A stretch of DNA of 64,000 nucleotides from Agarophyton chilense. Its lineage: Eukaryota > Rhodophyta > Florideophyceae > Gracilariales > Gracilariaceae. Position 1 is the stretch's first letter; each line of letters begins with the position of its first letter. The notes beneath the pieces are model-generated. The model searched no databases. It saw only the letters and a program-made list of their open reading frames with translations, and had not been told where the DNA came from. The stretch spans positions 124,001 through 188,000 of the forward strand of contig JARGXX010000129.1 in the NCBI GenBank assembly GCA_030374765.1, given 5' to 3'. A program made the position numbers and the translations under genes. This document shows positions 42,190 through 54,328 of the stretch, piece after piece.

Positions 42190-44670
42190 ACTTGGTCGAA
42201 ACATCGACATTCTTGAATTCTGCCCGCCTCTTGCCTTTGAACTTATACCAGTTTGCACCTCTTCAAACATATCCACATGGACAATTCTTCGGAACTGCCA
42301 TTGCGATTTGCTGTTCCATCACTTCGTACAGTTCCAGCCATATTCCTACGATAGCCTTCAAGTTTTGTAGAAGCCTTCGCCGCGTCCTCTGTCCAGAATA
42401 TGAGGCCAATTTCAGCTCTGTTCTAAGACCGTAGAAGTCCGAGAGGTCCCGCAATTGCTGTAGGGCAGCTGTATCCGGCGTTCGTTGAACCGCATTTATA
42501 GTGATACTCATAACGCAATGTCTCCGTGTCATACGCTACACTAAGGTCTGACGTCACACTGGCGAGAGATGCCGCAGCGCGCACATATCTGGCAATTTGA
42601 ATGCCATTTCGAATCGAATTGCCGGTGATCTGGTTAAGACTGTCAGTAAAGTTGGCCAACCCCTTGGAATCCACAGTTGACGAGCTCTTTCAGGTAGAGA
42701 GGAAGAAAATCACTATATGTGTTTCCAGCTGCTGTTATGTTGAGTGATCACCAGCCCGAAATGCGTCGTCAGCCTCCGTGGCGAATGCGGAAAGGTCCAC
42801 TCCCGGATCATCACTAGAACGTACGACAATATTTCCTCCACTTGCCGATGCCAGCTAAATATAACCCAGTGAGTCATACACATCGCATCACACGCTGTAG
42901 TTTCCTCCATTTCTCAACCCAAAACCGACAACTTTAATCCCTTGGCATCCACCTACGCACAACTCGAGTCCGAATTCATCGGTCAACAGAAAGAAGAACT
43001 CTAAGTCTCGCTAGTAGTTCGCATATGCGGACAAATTGTAGGTGTTATTTGTCATAAAGGACGATCTGAGAAGCCTCCCAAATGTGATGCTGGGTGGCTC
43101 AACTGCCTTCAGAAGGATTGTTTGTTCATTCACAGCGAAGCCCGCTCGAAACGTTGAGATCAGACACGAGTACTCTGTGTTAGGGGAGAGAAGGTTGGCC
43201 TTAATCCCAGGGGAGAATTTACCAGGTTCAGTTCCGACCGTGAAGTAGCAAAGGAACGTCAGCAAGCTTTCATCTGTTGAAAGCAACGTTTGGGCTTGAG
43301 AGACAGGAGTGAGCAACTGGAATAACCATGTATTTTCATTCGATTCCGAAACAGGCGTGACTACAACGTCCTCGCTGTACTTAACAATGGCTAGATCCAC
43401 GGAAGTAGATACATAGTGGATGACAGCAATCTCAGAAAAAGGTTCATATATCTGAGATGAGTTTTGAGAAATGATCGGAGTTGACGTTAATGCATTCGAG
43501 TTTCTTTCAATTGAAGCCCCATCGCATGCTCTGATATATTCGAAACTTGAGGAGAGTATTCAATATGCATTGGACCTGAACTGTTCTGCAAAGCTTCAAA
43601 CACAGTACAAGAAACAGTGAACACATTCTTCGTGATGGCATCTCCAGGCATCAGACTTGTCTCGCATTGTCTTGAGTCTTCCATGGATGAGTTCCAACTG
43701 AATCGATATGACCACAAATATCTCAAACCAATAAAATCGTCGACAGAAACAACGTCTGGGTGACGGGATCCAGGGTCACTCATCGTGAAATCTTACCAGA
43801 CGAAATCAGCTGGGACGCTTGTCTCCCGTTAATCTGTACATTGAGCTCTACGGAACGAGTAACTACAGTTGTGGTATCTGAAGCGCTTATCTCGGGTTTG
43901 TTGGTGAGATATGCTGTGAGAGACAGAGGAAAAATCTGTATTCCATGAACGCTTGAGGTATGTGAGCTGTACCAAGCTGAGGCTTGCCTGAGCAGAATTT
44001 TTACCAGATTGGACAGCAACTTGAAGTGTGTACATTTCGTTTTGGGCCTATAATACACTGAAGGGAACGAGAAGCACGTCGGAATTGGTTGTGACAGAAG
44101 GCGAAGGAACTTCTGTGACGCCATCTGGGGCACTCAAACTCCAATAATACGTGAGATTCAAGACCCTCCACCCGAATGATACAAAGGCGCGGAAGAACCA
44201 GTTACTGCACAGACCAAGGTAGTACGCCCCAGAGGCGGAGTCGAAAGTGCCATAGTTCCTGGCGATCTTGACTTGAGCATTGTTCTCTTCGTCATTGAAG
44301 AAGACGGTGTTAGATGTCGTCAAGTCAATGGTGACAGTTACTGGCTGGGAATAAGACTGTCCAACATCAGCGAGTGGTGGTGTTCTGAACTTCAATGCGC
44401 TATTGCTCACTGAAAGGATTTCGAACGCATAAATGAGGGTTGCCCTCACCATAATGTATGATAAAGATATATCGAAGTTGATGAACTGCAACGTATCAAC
44501 CGTGCCTCCGTCCTCCGTAAGAGAATTAGGTGTGATAGTATAAATGAAGACTGTGGCATCGTAAGAAAAACAAAGCGAGTTTGAAGCACATGTGACATGA
44601 TGTTGTCACCATGAAATGCACACAACTGCAATAACCTGAAGCTGTCAACGTTAAACACATTCCACCCCAC
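42190..44670 (-). pseudogene. REJ-like (polycystin/egg-jelly receptor type) extracellular repeat protein, broken
   Basis: Successive minus-strand frames read as one protein with shifts. 44048-44491 has LNLTYYWSLSAPDGVTEVPS. After a TAG in the same frame comes MYTLQVAVQSGKNSAQASLS. Then RSVELNVQINGRQASQLISS, followed one frame over by SDPGSRHPDVVSVDDFIGLR and YLWSYRFSW. This order (strand-rich YxWS, then YTLxVxV, then a xINGGxR-like turn, then SxDPD and LxYxWxC) is the REJ/PKD pattern. Further parts (43011-43400, 42423-42674, 42263-42532) continue the extracellular stretch. At least three frameshifts and several stops are present and no membrane domain is seen. Small introns rather than frameshifts are a less likely alternative. 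The assignment is by pattern and not by search. Confidence 0.5.
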
Positions 44671-46234
44671 CATTAAGACGAAGAGTGCATGACGTTAACA
44701 ACCGCGACAACGTGCGAGTAACATTGCAGCGTCGCTGCTTGCCATCGCCGCGCAACAAGATGCTGCAGTCTTGCAGCAGCAGCGCGCCTTTCTTACGTTT
44801 CTCCGGCGGTTTTCTCGCTTCTGACGCATCACCCCGCAAGATAGAACAGTCCAAATCTATCCAAGGTTACAAGGAGAACTGCCACACGCGTCAAGTCCAT
44901 TTCTCATAGTGCGATTTTTTTCTTCTTCTCAAACAGCTCACTGCTGTTATGCAACAGAGAGGTACCCTGGTAGCCATCCACTGGGCTCATTATGTTCTAC
45001 AGATGCCTTTCTGTGTACATTGATATGCTTGAGATGGTCAAGGCATCGCAAAATGGTGTCTGCTGTTACGGTTGTATGGACCACGCGGCAAGGTGGTAAT
45101 GGAAGTATTCTTGGTGTTTCTGGTTGGTTTATTAGGCGACGGCGAAGGATTTCTCGACAAAGTTGACACGTCCGGCGAAGGAGACTAAATAGTAGCCATC
45201 GGCGATGATGAGGGCAGTTCCAAAGTGGAACTTATTGAATCATGTCGCGCGTGTCGGTCTGACAGAAGCGTAACAACTGTAGAATGGCGCAGATGCAGAA
45301 GGCCGTCTATAGATCGGTTGCTTCAAATAAAGCGCGGGTCCGTCCGCGGATGGCTTGTGAGGTGATGATGGGCAGTGGCAATCTGTGGCTATAACGATCG
45401 ATTGTAAAGCTTTTTGCGATGCGGCGACGCAAGATAATCTAAGGAACCATTGAGGTTCTACGGTTGGAAAGAGTGCTATGGTGGATGAAGCACTGGCGGG
45501 AACAGCGGTTGCTATCAGACATCCATTGCTTGGGGGCTAGCAGGAGGATTGGGAGAGGGTCTGGTTGTATGGGTGACGTTCCTGTCGGAAAGAAGGCCAT
45601 CCTCGACAGGCCCGGCTTAGCTGGCGCGAGACTGCGGAACGCCTGGCGATGTTATGAAGATGCTGGCGAGGCTGCACTGTCTTGTTTCTGAAGAATGGGC
45701 GGACGAGGTGGAGGACGGGTGCAGATGAACAGTGGGGCGGAGAAGGAGCGGGAGGGGTTGTCGTCGTCGAGGGAGAAGAACTGTGGCTGAGGAGAAAGCG
45801 GTTTTGTTTCGGGTGGGGTAAGGAGAGGGGTGCCGGAAGCTGCATGGAAAGGGGAGAGACGGTTTCCCTGAGAAGAGGCAGCCGGGAGGGCAAGAGACCA
45901 AGGGGGGGTTGGGAGGGGAGTTTCACAGAGTCGACGGTTCGATGTGCGTGCAGGGAATACGGACAGCGCACACAAGGCTAAGCTGCTCTACGACTCTCAC
46001 ATTGCTCACGCGTGTATTCGGCGCCACTTAGTGCGTCTTCAAATGGCTGTGTTTTGGGATCTTTCCTAACCGAAAGTGCTTTAATTATGGGCTCGTATCG
46101 CTGTCTTATCTTACGAAGCGTCCTCATCGCCCTCGTCCCGACTGCCGGGCGGCTGAGCGTGAGAGCTCTGCCGCCGTCACTTCCGCAGCTTTCCGCGAGT
46201 TGTTGCGGCCGCCGCCGCAGATAGCGCCTTTGCC
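44671..46234. other. Intergenic stretch, no supported gene
   Basis: Frames at 45537-45981 on both strands are Pro/Ser-rich (minus) or Gly/Arg-rich (plus) shadows of a GC-skewed stretch. 44651-44854 (minus) is a 67-residue basic frame immediately upstream of the REJ-like pseudogene and might include its start, without further support. Confidence 0.3.
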
Positions 46235-46552
46235 ATGCGCTACCACCCGGTGCTTGCCATGTGGGGGATCTTTTTTCTCTGTACGCAGGCGTTCCCGCCG
46301 TTCTGGTTCGCGTTGCTGGCCTTCGTCGCCTCCATGCTGCACGTGAAGATAGTCTCGCACATCATTCTCATTACCGTCGTCGTTGTTATCGTCGGAGTTA
46401 TCACCGCCGCTCTGCTCCCTGCAATGCCGTCGCTGCACATAGCCGCCATCCACTCTTCCGTCCCGTCAGAAATGAGCTCTGTGGAGGCCGTGGTTATTGG
46501 CTCCGCCCAGGGTGTTTACATCGGAATGCTAAACGCGGGTTTCTCCCATTGA
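46235..46552 (+). CDS. Small predicted membrane protein
   Basis: The 105-residue frame begins at ATG (46235, GCCATGC). It contains two strongly hydrophobic segments, about residues 8-35 (AMWGIFFLCTQAFPPFWFAL…) and 40-65 (SHIILITVVVVIVGVITAAL), then a polar tail ending VVIGSAQGVYIGMLNAGFSH. This is consistent with two membrane helices. No family is recognised. The upstream frame is closed by a TGA about 60 bp before, so the start is well bounded. It could be an exon or remnant of a larger protein. Confidence 0.4.
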   Translation: MRYHPVLAMWGIFFLCTQAFPPFWFALLAFVASMLHVKIVSHIILITVVVVIVGVITAALLPAMPSLHIAAIHSSVPSEMSSVEAVVIGSAQGVYIGMLNAGFSH

Positions 46553-46559
46553 ATCCTGC

Positions 46560-47727
46560 GACTACCCACTCTGAATAGCGCTCTTGTATCACCCTATGTC
46601 ACAACACGAATTGTTATTCATACTCTGTGCCTCTCCACGGGCCGTGAAGGGCTTTACGAGCACGCGCTTTTCCTCTCTTCGTAATGTTACACCATCCGCC
46701 GTTGTCACCGAACAGTGTGGCTGGTACATGCGAATGACTAAAACATCGCAATCTTCTTTATTTGCAGCAAAATCCAATCAATCTTCCGCATTCGTGGTGG
46801 CACAACTCTACAACCAGGCTTCCGAACAAGATTCTTCTGACTTGTAGTTGTCGCTCTGACTGTACTCCCTTTCTTGCTCTCGTATCGAATGTCCATCAGC
46901 GTTTTTGCAGCCCATTTTCCTCGCTGTCTTAGATTATGTCTCTGAAAGATGCGCATCGTGCGATTGTGACACATGCGACCTCCTTATTTTCCGCTTCCTA
47001 CTCTGCGCTTCAGTTTGTTTTCCACACTGGCTTAGATCATCAAGCACTTGTTCACTGTCCCAAAACCCCGTCGACAGCCGTTCAAGAATGGAATGCATTT
47101 GCGAGGCATTTCATTTCGAATGCCGTATTTCTCTCTCCCTTTTATTCAGCTTCGTGTGCTTGATTCTCGAACAATATGCATAGAAGCGGCAAATTTAGCA
47201 AGGCAACGAAATTGCGTATGACATGGAGTAGGGATTCAGAGGGTGCAAATTGTGGTTGAAATATTTTTGAGCAGACCAGCACAGAGTGATAGGGTGGTCT
47301 AACACGACGACGATCACGAATTTGTAGCCCAGAAAGGCATCTGCTGTGAAGAAGAGCGGTGTTTGGACATGATGAGGATGTCTCAGGGCGACGCAAAGTG
47401 CGCCTGACGGGGAAAGTCTTCTGTTCCTGTTATTGTACAACAAACTGTTGTGGGCACCACAGGCGGCGCAAATCAGCGAAAAGACGAGATAGGATTCCCT
47501 TTTCCTGGTGCAGAAGATCCTATGTATGATTTGCAGCAAGATGAAAGCCAATGCTCTGTGGTTCTCGGAAGTAAAGCAAAAGGCAAAGGGAAGCTGATCG
47601 GGTAACCATTCGTTGGAGGCCACCTCAAAGAATAAGCGATGCCCTGAAGCAGATTGAAACAAAGAGGCTGCTACAAGTTCTTTCAATCATTGAGTACGGT
47701 GGACTTTCATAAAAACAATCTCGAAGG
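46560..47727. other. Stretch before the CACTA-type transposase, no clear gene
   Basis: Frames such as 46584-46847 (+), 46936-47163 (+) and 47195-47686 (-) lack domains. Part of this DNA probably belongs to the 5' region of the transposon whose coding remnant starts near 47728. Terminal repeats were not located. Confidence 0.3.
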
Positions 47728-50179
47728 TTGCTTCAAACAGCGGTTATATGTTCAAAGTTTAGCTACGACGCCATTTTGAATTTTGTGAGGCGAAGATCAG
47801 GACTTCCACCCTATTTTGGGTTCACGTGCAAGGGAGAACACGCACCATGCTTTGAGATTCACACTGAAAACATTCGGTGCCCGAGTGGCAAATGTAACCT
47901 CCCAGTAATAATTCATAGAAGATATTGGTACAGACTGGTTTCAGAGCAGATAGCAGCTCTTTGCAGAGAGCGAGATTCTTTCTGAGCCTTGTAAAAGGGA
48001 TGCAAAGAGGCATATAACGCAGCACTGGGAACCAATTGCGAAGATCTCTATCTCTACGTCTTCTATGACGGAAAATGCTTTCTAGACTTACACATGGAGC
48101 GACTGTGCACTTGGAACGAAGACGACGAGTTATATGTTTTCTTCACATTCTCATCGGACGGTGTTGAAGTGTTTAAGGGACAAAAGATGAAGAAATCTCT
48201 CTGGCCTCTGATGTTCACCATTCTGAACTACAGTCCGGAGTACCGACTCCACGCTTCAAACGTTCTGTTGTGTGCCTTAGTTCCCGGATCTCACGACACT
48301 GAGCTCTTCGACTTGTTCTGATCGCCTCTAGTCAACGAAAATGTAAATCTGGAAAAAGGAGATAAGATGTACTGCAGAGACGGGAAGCTAAGGATCGTTT
48401 ATGATTACCTTCTATTCTTTACAGCAGAGTGGGCTGCAGCCAGCAAAATGCTTGGCACGAAGGGTCATAATGCGAAGTTTCCATGCAGGACATGTCACAA
48501 GAGAGCTCAGAGAGCATCTCACGGAGGAAATCGTCTATGGATGTTACCTGAATCTACCAACAGTAGACGCCTCAATAGAGTCTCGCCAGGAACCAGACCG
48601 GAAGCTTATAGTGAAGTACCACAGTTGCGCAATGCAAATGAAGATATGCAAACATGGAGTTGGCTGGAGAGATCTGCCAGTAGAAATGAGCAGGAAAGAA
48701 TAATGAAGATTACAGGAACCAAGAGACGTCCAGTACTGGGAAAGCTCGAATTGGATATAGTCAAATGTGCGCCCTATGATCCCATGCCCCAATGCCTTCT
48801 AGGCTGGGTAAGTCTTTTTGTTGCTCTCAGCATTCGTACACATCCAAAATGCGACCCGTGCAAACAAACTTTCGTCGTTGAGGACGGCGTCATCCAGAGT
48901 ATTAAAGAGGCGCTTTCGTCTGGTTACAGGGGAGTTCCGGCAATTTGGGGGCGTCCTCTGGAATCGTTCAAGTACATTGGGGGGTTTAAGGCGAAGGACT
49001 TACAGAATTTGTCACTGTTTTACGGACCCTCCCTATTTAACAACAGCTCGATATATGCAAGGCTGACCACTATATGGAGTTTGACGTCCAAAAATTATGC
49101 ATATTCTTTTCAACACGGTACCTAGAAAGAACAACGTACTTCGGCTGAGAGAACTAGTGGTACAAGCTTATTCATTGTTTGTGAACTATTTCTACAACGG
49201 TACGTCTTCCTTGGTTTGTCTCACTTCTACTACGCATGCCATTCTCCTCTTTCCTGAAATGTTACAGGAATGTGGTCCTCTACGTAACATATCCCAGTTC
49301 ATTGTTGAACGTATGGCGGGGAGTTTGACTGACATTTTGAAGTCCACGCAACGGCCAGAAGCAAACCTATTCCACAAAACACATACTCTGTTTGCCTTGC
49401 AGATGTTTGGTGGCGGGATGGGGTCTAAGAAAGGCAAAGCAGTCAACGAGTTGAGCACACCGTGGAACCACAATCTGAGACACCCAAATTCGCATTTTTC
49501 GAGCAACTCCGAATCCCAGCAACAGGAGACCGAAGAGCTGAGTGGCACAAGCAAGACCATGCCACAGACAGCCGTGTCTCGTGTAAAAATACTCGGGATT
49601 CGCTTGAGGGTAGGACGACCGGAACGTTTCAGGCAAGTGAAAGAATACGTTAGGTCATCTCTTCCGATCACTGCATACGACATTGAGTTGGTGAGTTTGG
49701 ACTTTTTCCCGTCACTCACAATGTCAGTCGATGAAGCCTCTCTTAAAATAGAGTGTTTGGCTGAATTTCTCCGTCGTGAAAGAGAGGATATACATAAAGC
49801 CCGACATCGATGCTGGGTGGCAGCAAATTTTGAGCCTGAAGACTCGGATGACGTACGAAACTGTGATGGTTTTGAAGTACAACCGTTCGACGTGTATTAT
49901 GGGGTCATAGATGAGCTTTGGGGAGGTCAAAGTCTCGTACCGAACGCCAATGCAGCAAATGACATACTCCAGAACGTACCAACTTTCAAGGGTCAATTAG
50001 ATGTATGGAATCTTGTTCGACCGCATCACAGAGCAGTCGTACACCCGCTGAACTGGAGCACAGCGCAGGGGTACCATTCGAGACACAAGAAAAACTGTCG
50101 AGGATCTTTCTTGTATCAAGAGAAACATCGGTTTTCTGGACTTCAACGGCCGTCGAACCTTCTTCGATTTCGTGCGTGA
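47728..50179 (+). pseudogene. CACTA/Plavaka-type (Tnp2-like) transposase, broken
   Basis: The frame opened by 47728-47985 (RCPSGKCNLPVIIHRRYWYR, a zinc-ribbon-like N-terminus) continues in phase through TGA stops near 47983 and 48319. 48094-48321 gives FTFSSDGVEVFKGQKMKKSL then WPLMFTILNYSPEYRL, the Tnp2 DG…SxWP signature. 48367-49125 gives FFTAEWAAASKMLGTKGHNA then KFPCRTC, the conserved GHNxxxPCRxC motif. After a frameshift near 49.1 kb, 49097-50179 gives HAILLFPEMLQECGPLRNIS and VERMAGSLTDILKSTQRPEANL, matching the late helical region, then YYGVIDELWG. These are the marks of CMC-superfamily transposases (plant CACTA, fungal Plavaka). Two stops and one shift make it inactive. Ends and target duplication were not found. 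Confidence 0.7.
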
Positions 50180-50734
50180 AAATATTGTTGATGAAACAGG
50201 AAGACAAGGGCGTTTACGAGGAGTCGTAGGAGGAACGCATTCGTGATGAGCAGCGAAAAGACATCGAAAAAGGTGCGCCGATGTGCGAGGAAAACTAACA
50301 TTGAGAGTGACAGGTCGTGACGAAGAAATAAGACATAATGGATACGAAGTAGACAGCACATTGTGAAATAGCAGTATTTGGAGGCCAACTGCACTTTTTG
50401 TCTACATTCCATGTTCATGTTGCAATGGCATCAAATGCCACGTAATATTTACCAAACTTAATCGGCTGCTAGTTCAAATATAAACAACTTTGATTGGATG
50501 ATCTTGATGCCGAGACGGGAATCGTAAGAATATCTTAAGAACATCTTATTTTCACGGACGTAAGAAACTGCTGCGCATCCAATGCACATATTATCAGTCA
50601 TAATCTGCACATCAATAGTGCGTCAATTGTAGATACCGTATACATCTACAGTATATATTTTGAGGTGATCTTTTGCGTATTTTCTGTACATCCAATGCGC
50701 ATCATTTTGCCTTCATAATTGTTTGAAATTGACT
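50180..50734. other. AT-rich spacer, no gene seen
   Basis: It contains repeated words such as ATCCAATGCGCA/ATCCAATGCACA and GTATATA tracts. It separates the transposase remnant from the inverted chromovirus fragment. No coding sequence or clear terminal repeat was recognised. Confidence 0.35.
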
Positions 50735-53700
50735 TCAAAATCGAGATAATCTCGGATATCTTTGGGACATATATGGCATATCACATTGCCTCTCTGGAGT
50801 GAGCGTTCTGCTCCAGTAGCCCATAGGTCGATAGTCCTTCGGTGACTCCTGTTCCTGTAGCTGTGCATAACCCACTTGGACATCAGAGGCATCTGTGTCC
50901 AGGACGAAATGCCTATTGGGTTTTGGTAAAGCCAATATAGGTGGTTTCAGCAACTTGTCCTTTAGGGTCTGAAATGCCTCGTACTGGTAGTCGGTAAAGG
51001 CTTCGAATAACGAAAGTGTTCCCTTCTTCAGCGTCGCATTAGGAGGGGCTGAGATCTTGGCAAACCCTTGGACAAACCGTCGGTAAACGTTTCACAAGCC
51101 CACGAAGGATCGTAGTTCCGTGTGGGGTTTAGGAGGCTTAGCCTGGCGAATCGCGTGTGGTCCGTGTGCCCACCTTTAGCTTTCCCGGGAGGACGACGTG
51201 ACCCAGATAGTCCACCGAGGCTTGGAAGAAAGCGCATTTGTGGAGTTTCAGTGTTACTCCAGCGTCCTGTAGGATTGATAGCACCTTCTTCACCTGGCGC
51301 AGGTGTTCCTTTACGGTCCGTGAGAAGATTATGACGTCATCCAAATAGACCAGTGCGAATTCCATTAGATTCTGGACAGTATGATGTCCATTACCTGTTG
51401 GAAAGTTGCTGGTTCATTCTTTAAACCAAAGGGCATACAAGTAAATATAAACAGACCTTCATGGGTGGTGAAGGTTGTTACCGCTCTCGCATCTTCGGAC
51501 AAAGAGATTTGCCAATATACAGAGTTAGCTTCCAGTGTGGTAAATACGACAGCTTCGCCTAAGAAATCCAGACAGTCATCCATGCGGAGTATTGGGTATG
51601 AGTCCCTCTTCGTTACTGCGTTCAGCTTCCTGTAGTCGACACAGAACCTCACGAAGCCATCTTTCTTCACCACGAGGACAAGGAGACTTGCCCATTCGGA
51701 TTGTTTCAGAGGCGCTGGCTGTATGACTTGAGCTTTGCGCATTTTGTTCATCTGGTCGGCGACAATTTCCCTACCCTTAAGGCCGGTACGGGATGGGTGC
51801 TGAAACTGTGGTCTATCGTCGTTCTGAAGGTCAATGCGGTGTATAGTGACTCTGATTCTTGCCAATCTACCTGACCACATGTCCTGGTATTCCCTGAGGA
51901 GATCAAGTACCTGGGGCCTATAGGATTCGACTTCTGCGCCGATAGCGACTGTCCCCTCCTAAGAGTAGACGTCCTCGTCGAGAGTTGGCTATGAAAGATT
52001 ATCCATTTGGGCTTCCGTGATGGCCACGAGCGCAGGTAGAGTGATGCCAATTACTGTACCTTTAGGTAGCCGTACGGCTTTATCACTGAAGTTGCTGATT
52101 GTTACAAAGAAGGGCCTGTTGGGGTGGATGTCCATTACTTCATTTGCCATCAGGGTAAGGTGCGTCAGAACCGTTCTCGAGTGGTTATGAATCGTTACGA
52201 AACCTGAGGACTGGGAATGGACCGATACAGCGATTTGAGTCATCGGGGGTATCGTTATGGCCATTGACAAACAAACCTTATTGGAGTTCGTGTTTTCGGA
52301 GACAACTGCTCGTTTGCAGTTAGCTTCTGGCCCTGGGGCGGAACCAGTTGTAAAGATGGAAGGTGCGCGGTAGAATGCGACTTTTTTAAGGCCTCGATAA
52401 ATGACCTTAATGTATCTATCGATAAAGGAGGTCCCTAGGATTGCCTCAGTGCCCAAGTTAGGAAATACAAGGAACCACGTGCGGACTTTGAACTGTTCTA
52501 GCTGGAGCTAAAGTGGTATTATTCGTTTAATTTTCATTGGTCTACGTGATGTATCGGTAATCCTTAAGGTCTTCCTTGCCTGAGCGAAATCTTGCCAACC
52601 TAGTGCGAGTAGCTTAGGATGGACCAAGTTGGGACTAGCGCCTGTGTCCAATAAGGCTGTGGTCACTCGAGAGTTGTTGGAACGAAGTCCCACGGTTGCT
52701 CAAACTTTAAAATTCTCTTTTCTGAGGATACAGACAGGGTCTTTACTGTGTTCCAATTGTGGTTCAACCTGATTGGCCCATGCTGGGTGGTTTGTATTGG
52801 GATGTGAAGAGCTCTTTGGCTCATGACCGTCCACTTGGTTGAGGCAGAAGCCTAAAGAGGGAGGATTCGTCTCGCGTCGACCCTCTAAGAGTTTTCCGAT
52901 GGGGTTTCCGTTTCTTCTTGAGAATAGGATTCTTCTTCAGGGCCATCCGTAGGATACACAATTGTCTGGACCTGTGGGGCTTTGAACGGAATGTCCGGAG
53001 GCGTGGCATAGCGTGAGCTTCCAGAGGTCGCAGTGGTTCGTTGCTGTGCCCTGCTAAACATTCCTTGGGATCCCCGCACCCGGTAATTCTCTTCCCTGAG
53101 AGCTAGGATGTTTTTTCGTTCGTGTTCAGGTAGATGCCTCGTGCAGTCACAAGTTAGGGCCGTGGAAAGGCAGAGAAAGCAAGCCCTTGGTACGCGAACA
53201 AAAACGGCCTTGAGTGGCGGAAAGGGAGAATAATTGGGAGTGGGTGGTCCAGTGGTCGCTGTAGTTCCCTAGCAGGTATATGATGGGGGCCCTGACGGGG
53301 GAGCACTGAAATTAAACGCGAGGACATCTCCCGGGTCGGCATACTGCAGTGGTGAATCCATGTCCGATTCCGTGGAGCTAACCAAATGGGCTTTGTTGGG
53401 TATACGCAATGGGATTGCGTGTCCTCTTGATAAGTAAGCATTACGCCTGGAAGTTCTCTAGGTTTTTCCATAACCATCTGTACAAGTAACCAGCCTTTGG
53501 AAGGAGTATTGTGGGGTTTCCGTGTGGGAATTACGGACATATATCTGAATGTCGGGGAGTAGTCCAGTGATGAAATGACGTTAGAGCCGTCCTTCGGGGA
53601 ATACAATTCCACACCGGGAAGTCTTCTTCAATAGGTCATCTGCGAAAGCCGATTCGGTCATGTTGCAGCTCTGCCTGACGGAGATTAATTCTTGGTGGGC

Positions 53701-54290
53701 ATCCATTATAACGTCATCCGTGGCGTAGGTTTCCAAGAGATAATGAAGAACCTGAAGGTATGACCTGAAGAGCTCACGGTCTTGAGCATCCAGGAGGTCA
53801 GTTGTGCCAGATATCTTCGAAACCACTCGGTCACGCGCCTGTCCTGTAAGGAAGAATTGGAAAAGGTACAGAGCGGCGCCCTCGTGGACACTGTTCTGAT
53901 CACAGGCCGTACGAAACAAACTGAGAATCCTAAGGACAGAAATGGAATCGAAACCCTAGGACTTGTCCGTAATGGTTAGTTGCATCCGTTTGGCCCATTT
54001 GGCGATCCTGCAAGCCACCGAACCAGAATATATCGGGAACCTGTCGGCCAACCGATAATTCCGGTAGTCTAGAACCTTACGGAAAAATTCGTTTGCGGTT
54101 GTCAGTGGTCTGAGCCCTCGAATGGCAGCCTCATCCACTTCCGAGTCGGTCGTTTCGGTCGAGGCCGATTTGGAATCACTCGTGCCCGAATAATCTCTTC
54201 TTTTCCTACTTCTTTTCTTCTTTCTCCTGCGGTTAATTCTTTTCTCTGGCACTTCCTGGAGGAAATAAGGCCGCCACTGCGGAACGTGCT
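50735..54290 (-). mobile_element. Ty3/gypsy (chromovirus-like) fragment: gag, protease, RT, RNase H start
   Basis: On the minus strand: gag (about 54290-53581, RKKKRSRKRRDYSGTSDSKS, LFRSYLQVLHYLLETYATDD), a damaged zinc knuckle (CFLCLST…CDC near 53.15 kb), protease (VTTALLDTGASPNLVHP, Asp-Thr-Gly at 52640-52648, then EAILGTSFIDRYI), RT (51365-51880 and 51138-51365 with an intact YLDD at 51336-51347), and the start of RNase H (FVLDTDASDVQVGYAQLQEQ, to ~50760). Frameshifts and stops separate the parts. It breaks off inside RNase H at one end and inside gag at the other, where it meets the plus-strand element head to head. The fragment at 39.5-40.7 kb carries the missing downstream half of a similar element in the same orientation. 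Confidence 0.85.
51138..51880 (-). pseudogene. Ty3-type reverse transcriptase of the minus-strand chromovirus fragment
   Basis: Fingers and palm are readable: MNKMRKAQVIQPAPLKQSEW, LVVKKDGFVRFCVDYRKLNA, VFTTLEANSVYWQISLSEDA (the first catalytic Asp of TLDANSGYWQ is Glu here), FTCMPFGLKNEPATFQQVMD, a stop at the RI/MEF junction near 51365, then FALVYLDDVIIFSRTVKEHL and SVDYLGHVVLPGKLKV. The TAG at the fingers-palm/YLDD junction and the Asp-to-Glu change make it inactive despite the intact YLDD. Confidence 0.75.
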
Positions 54291-54328
54291 CCGAAAAACT
54301 AATCGAGGGAGTCTCCGTTGCGAGAGGA

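Noticed and set aside
45537-45981. Pro-rich minus-strand and Gly/Arg-rich plus-strand ORFs
   Set aside because: A biased-composition stretch opens frames on both strands; there is no start-context or domain support.
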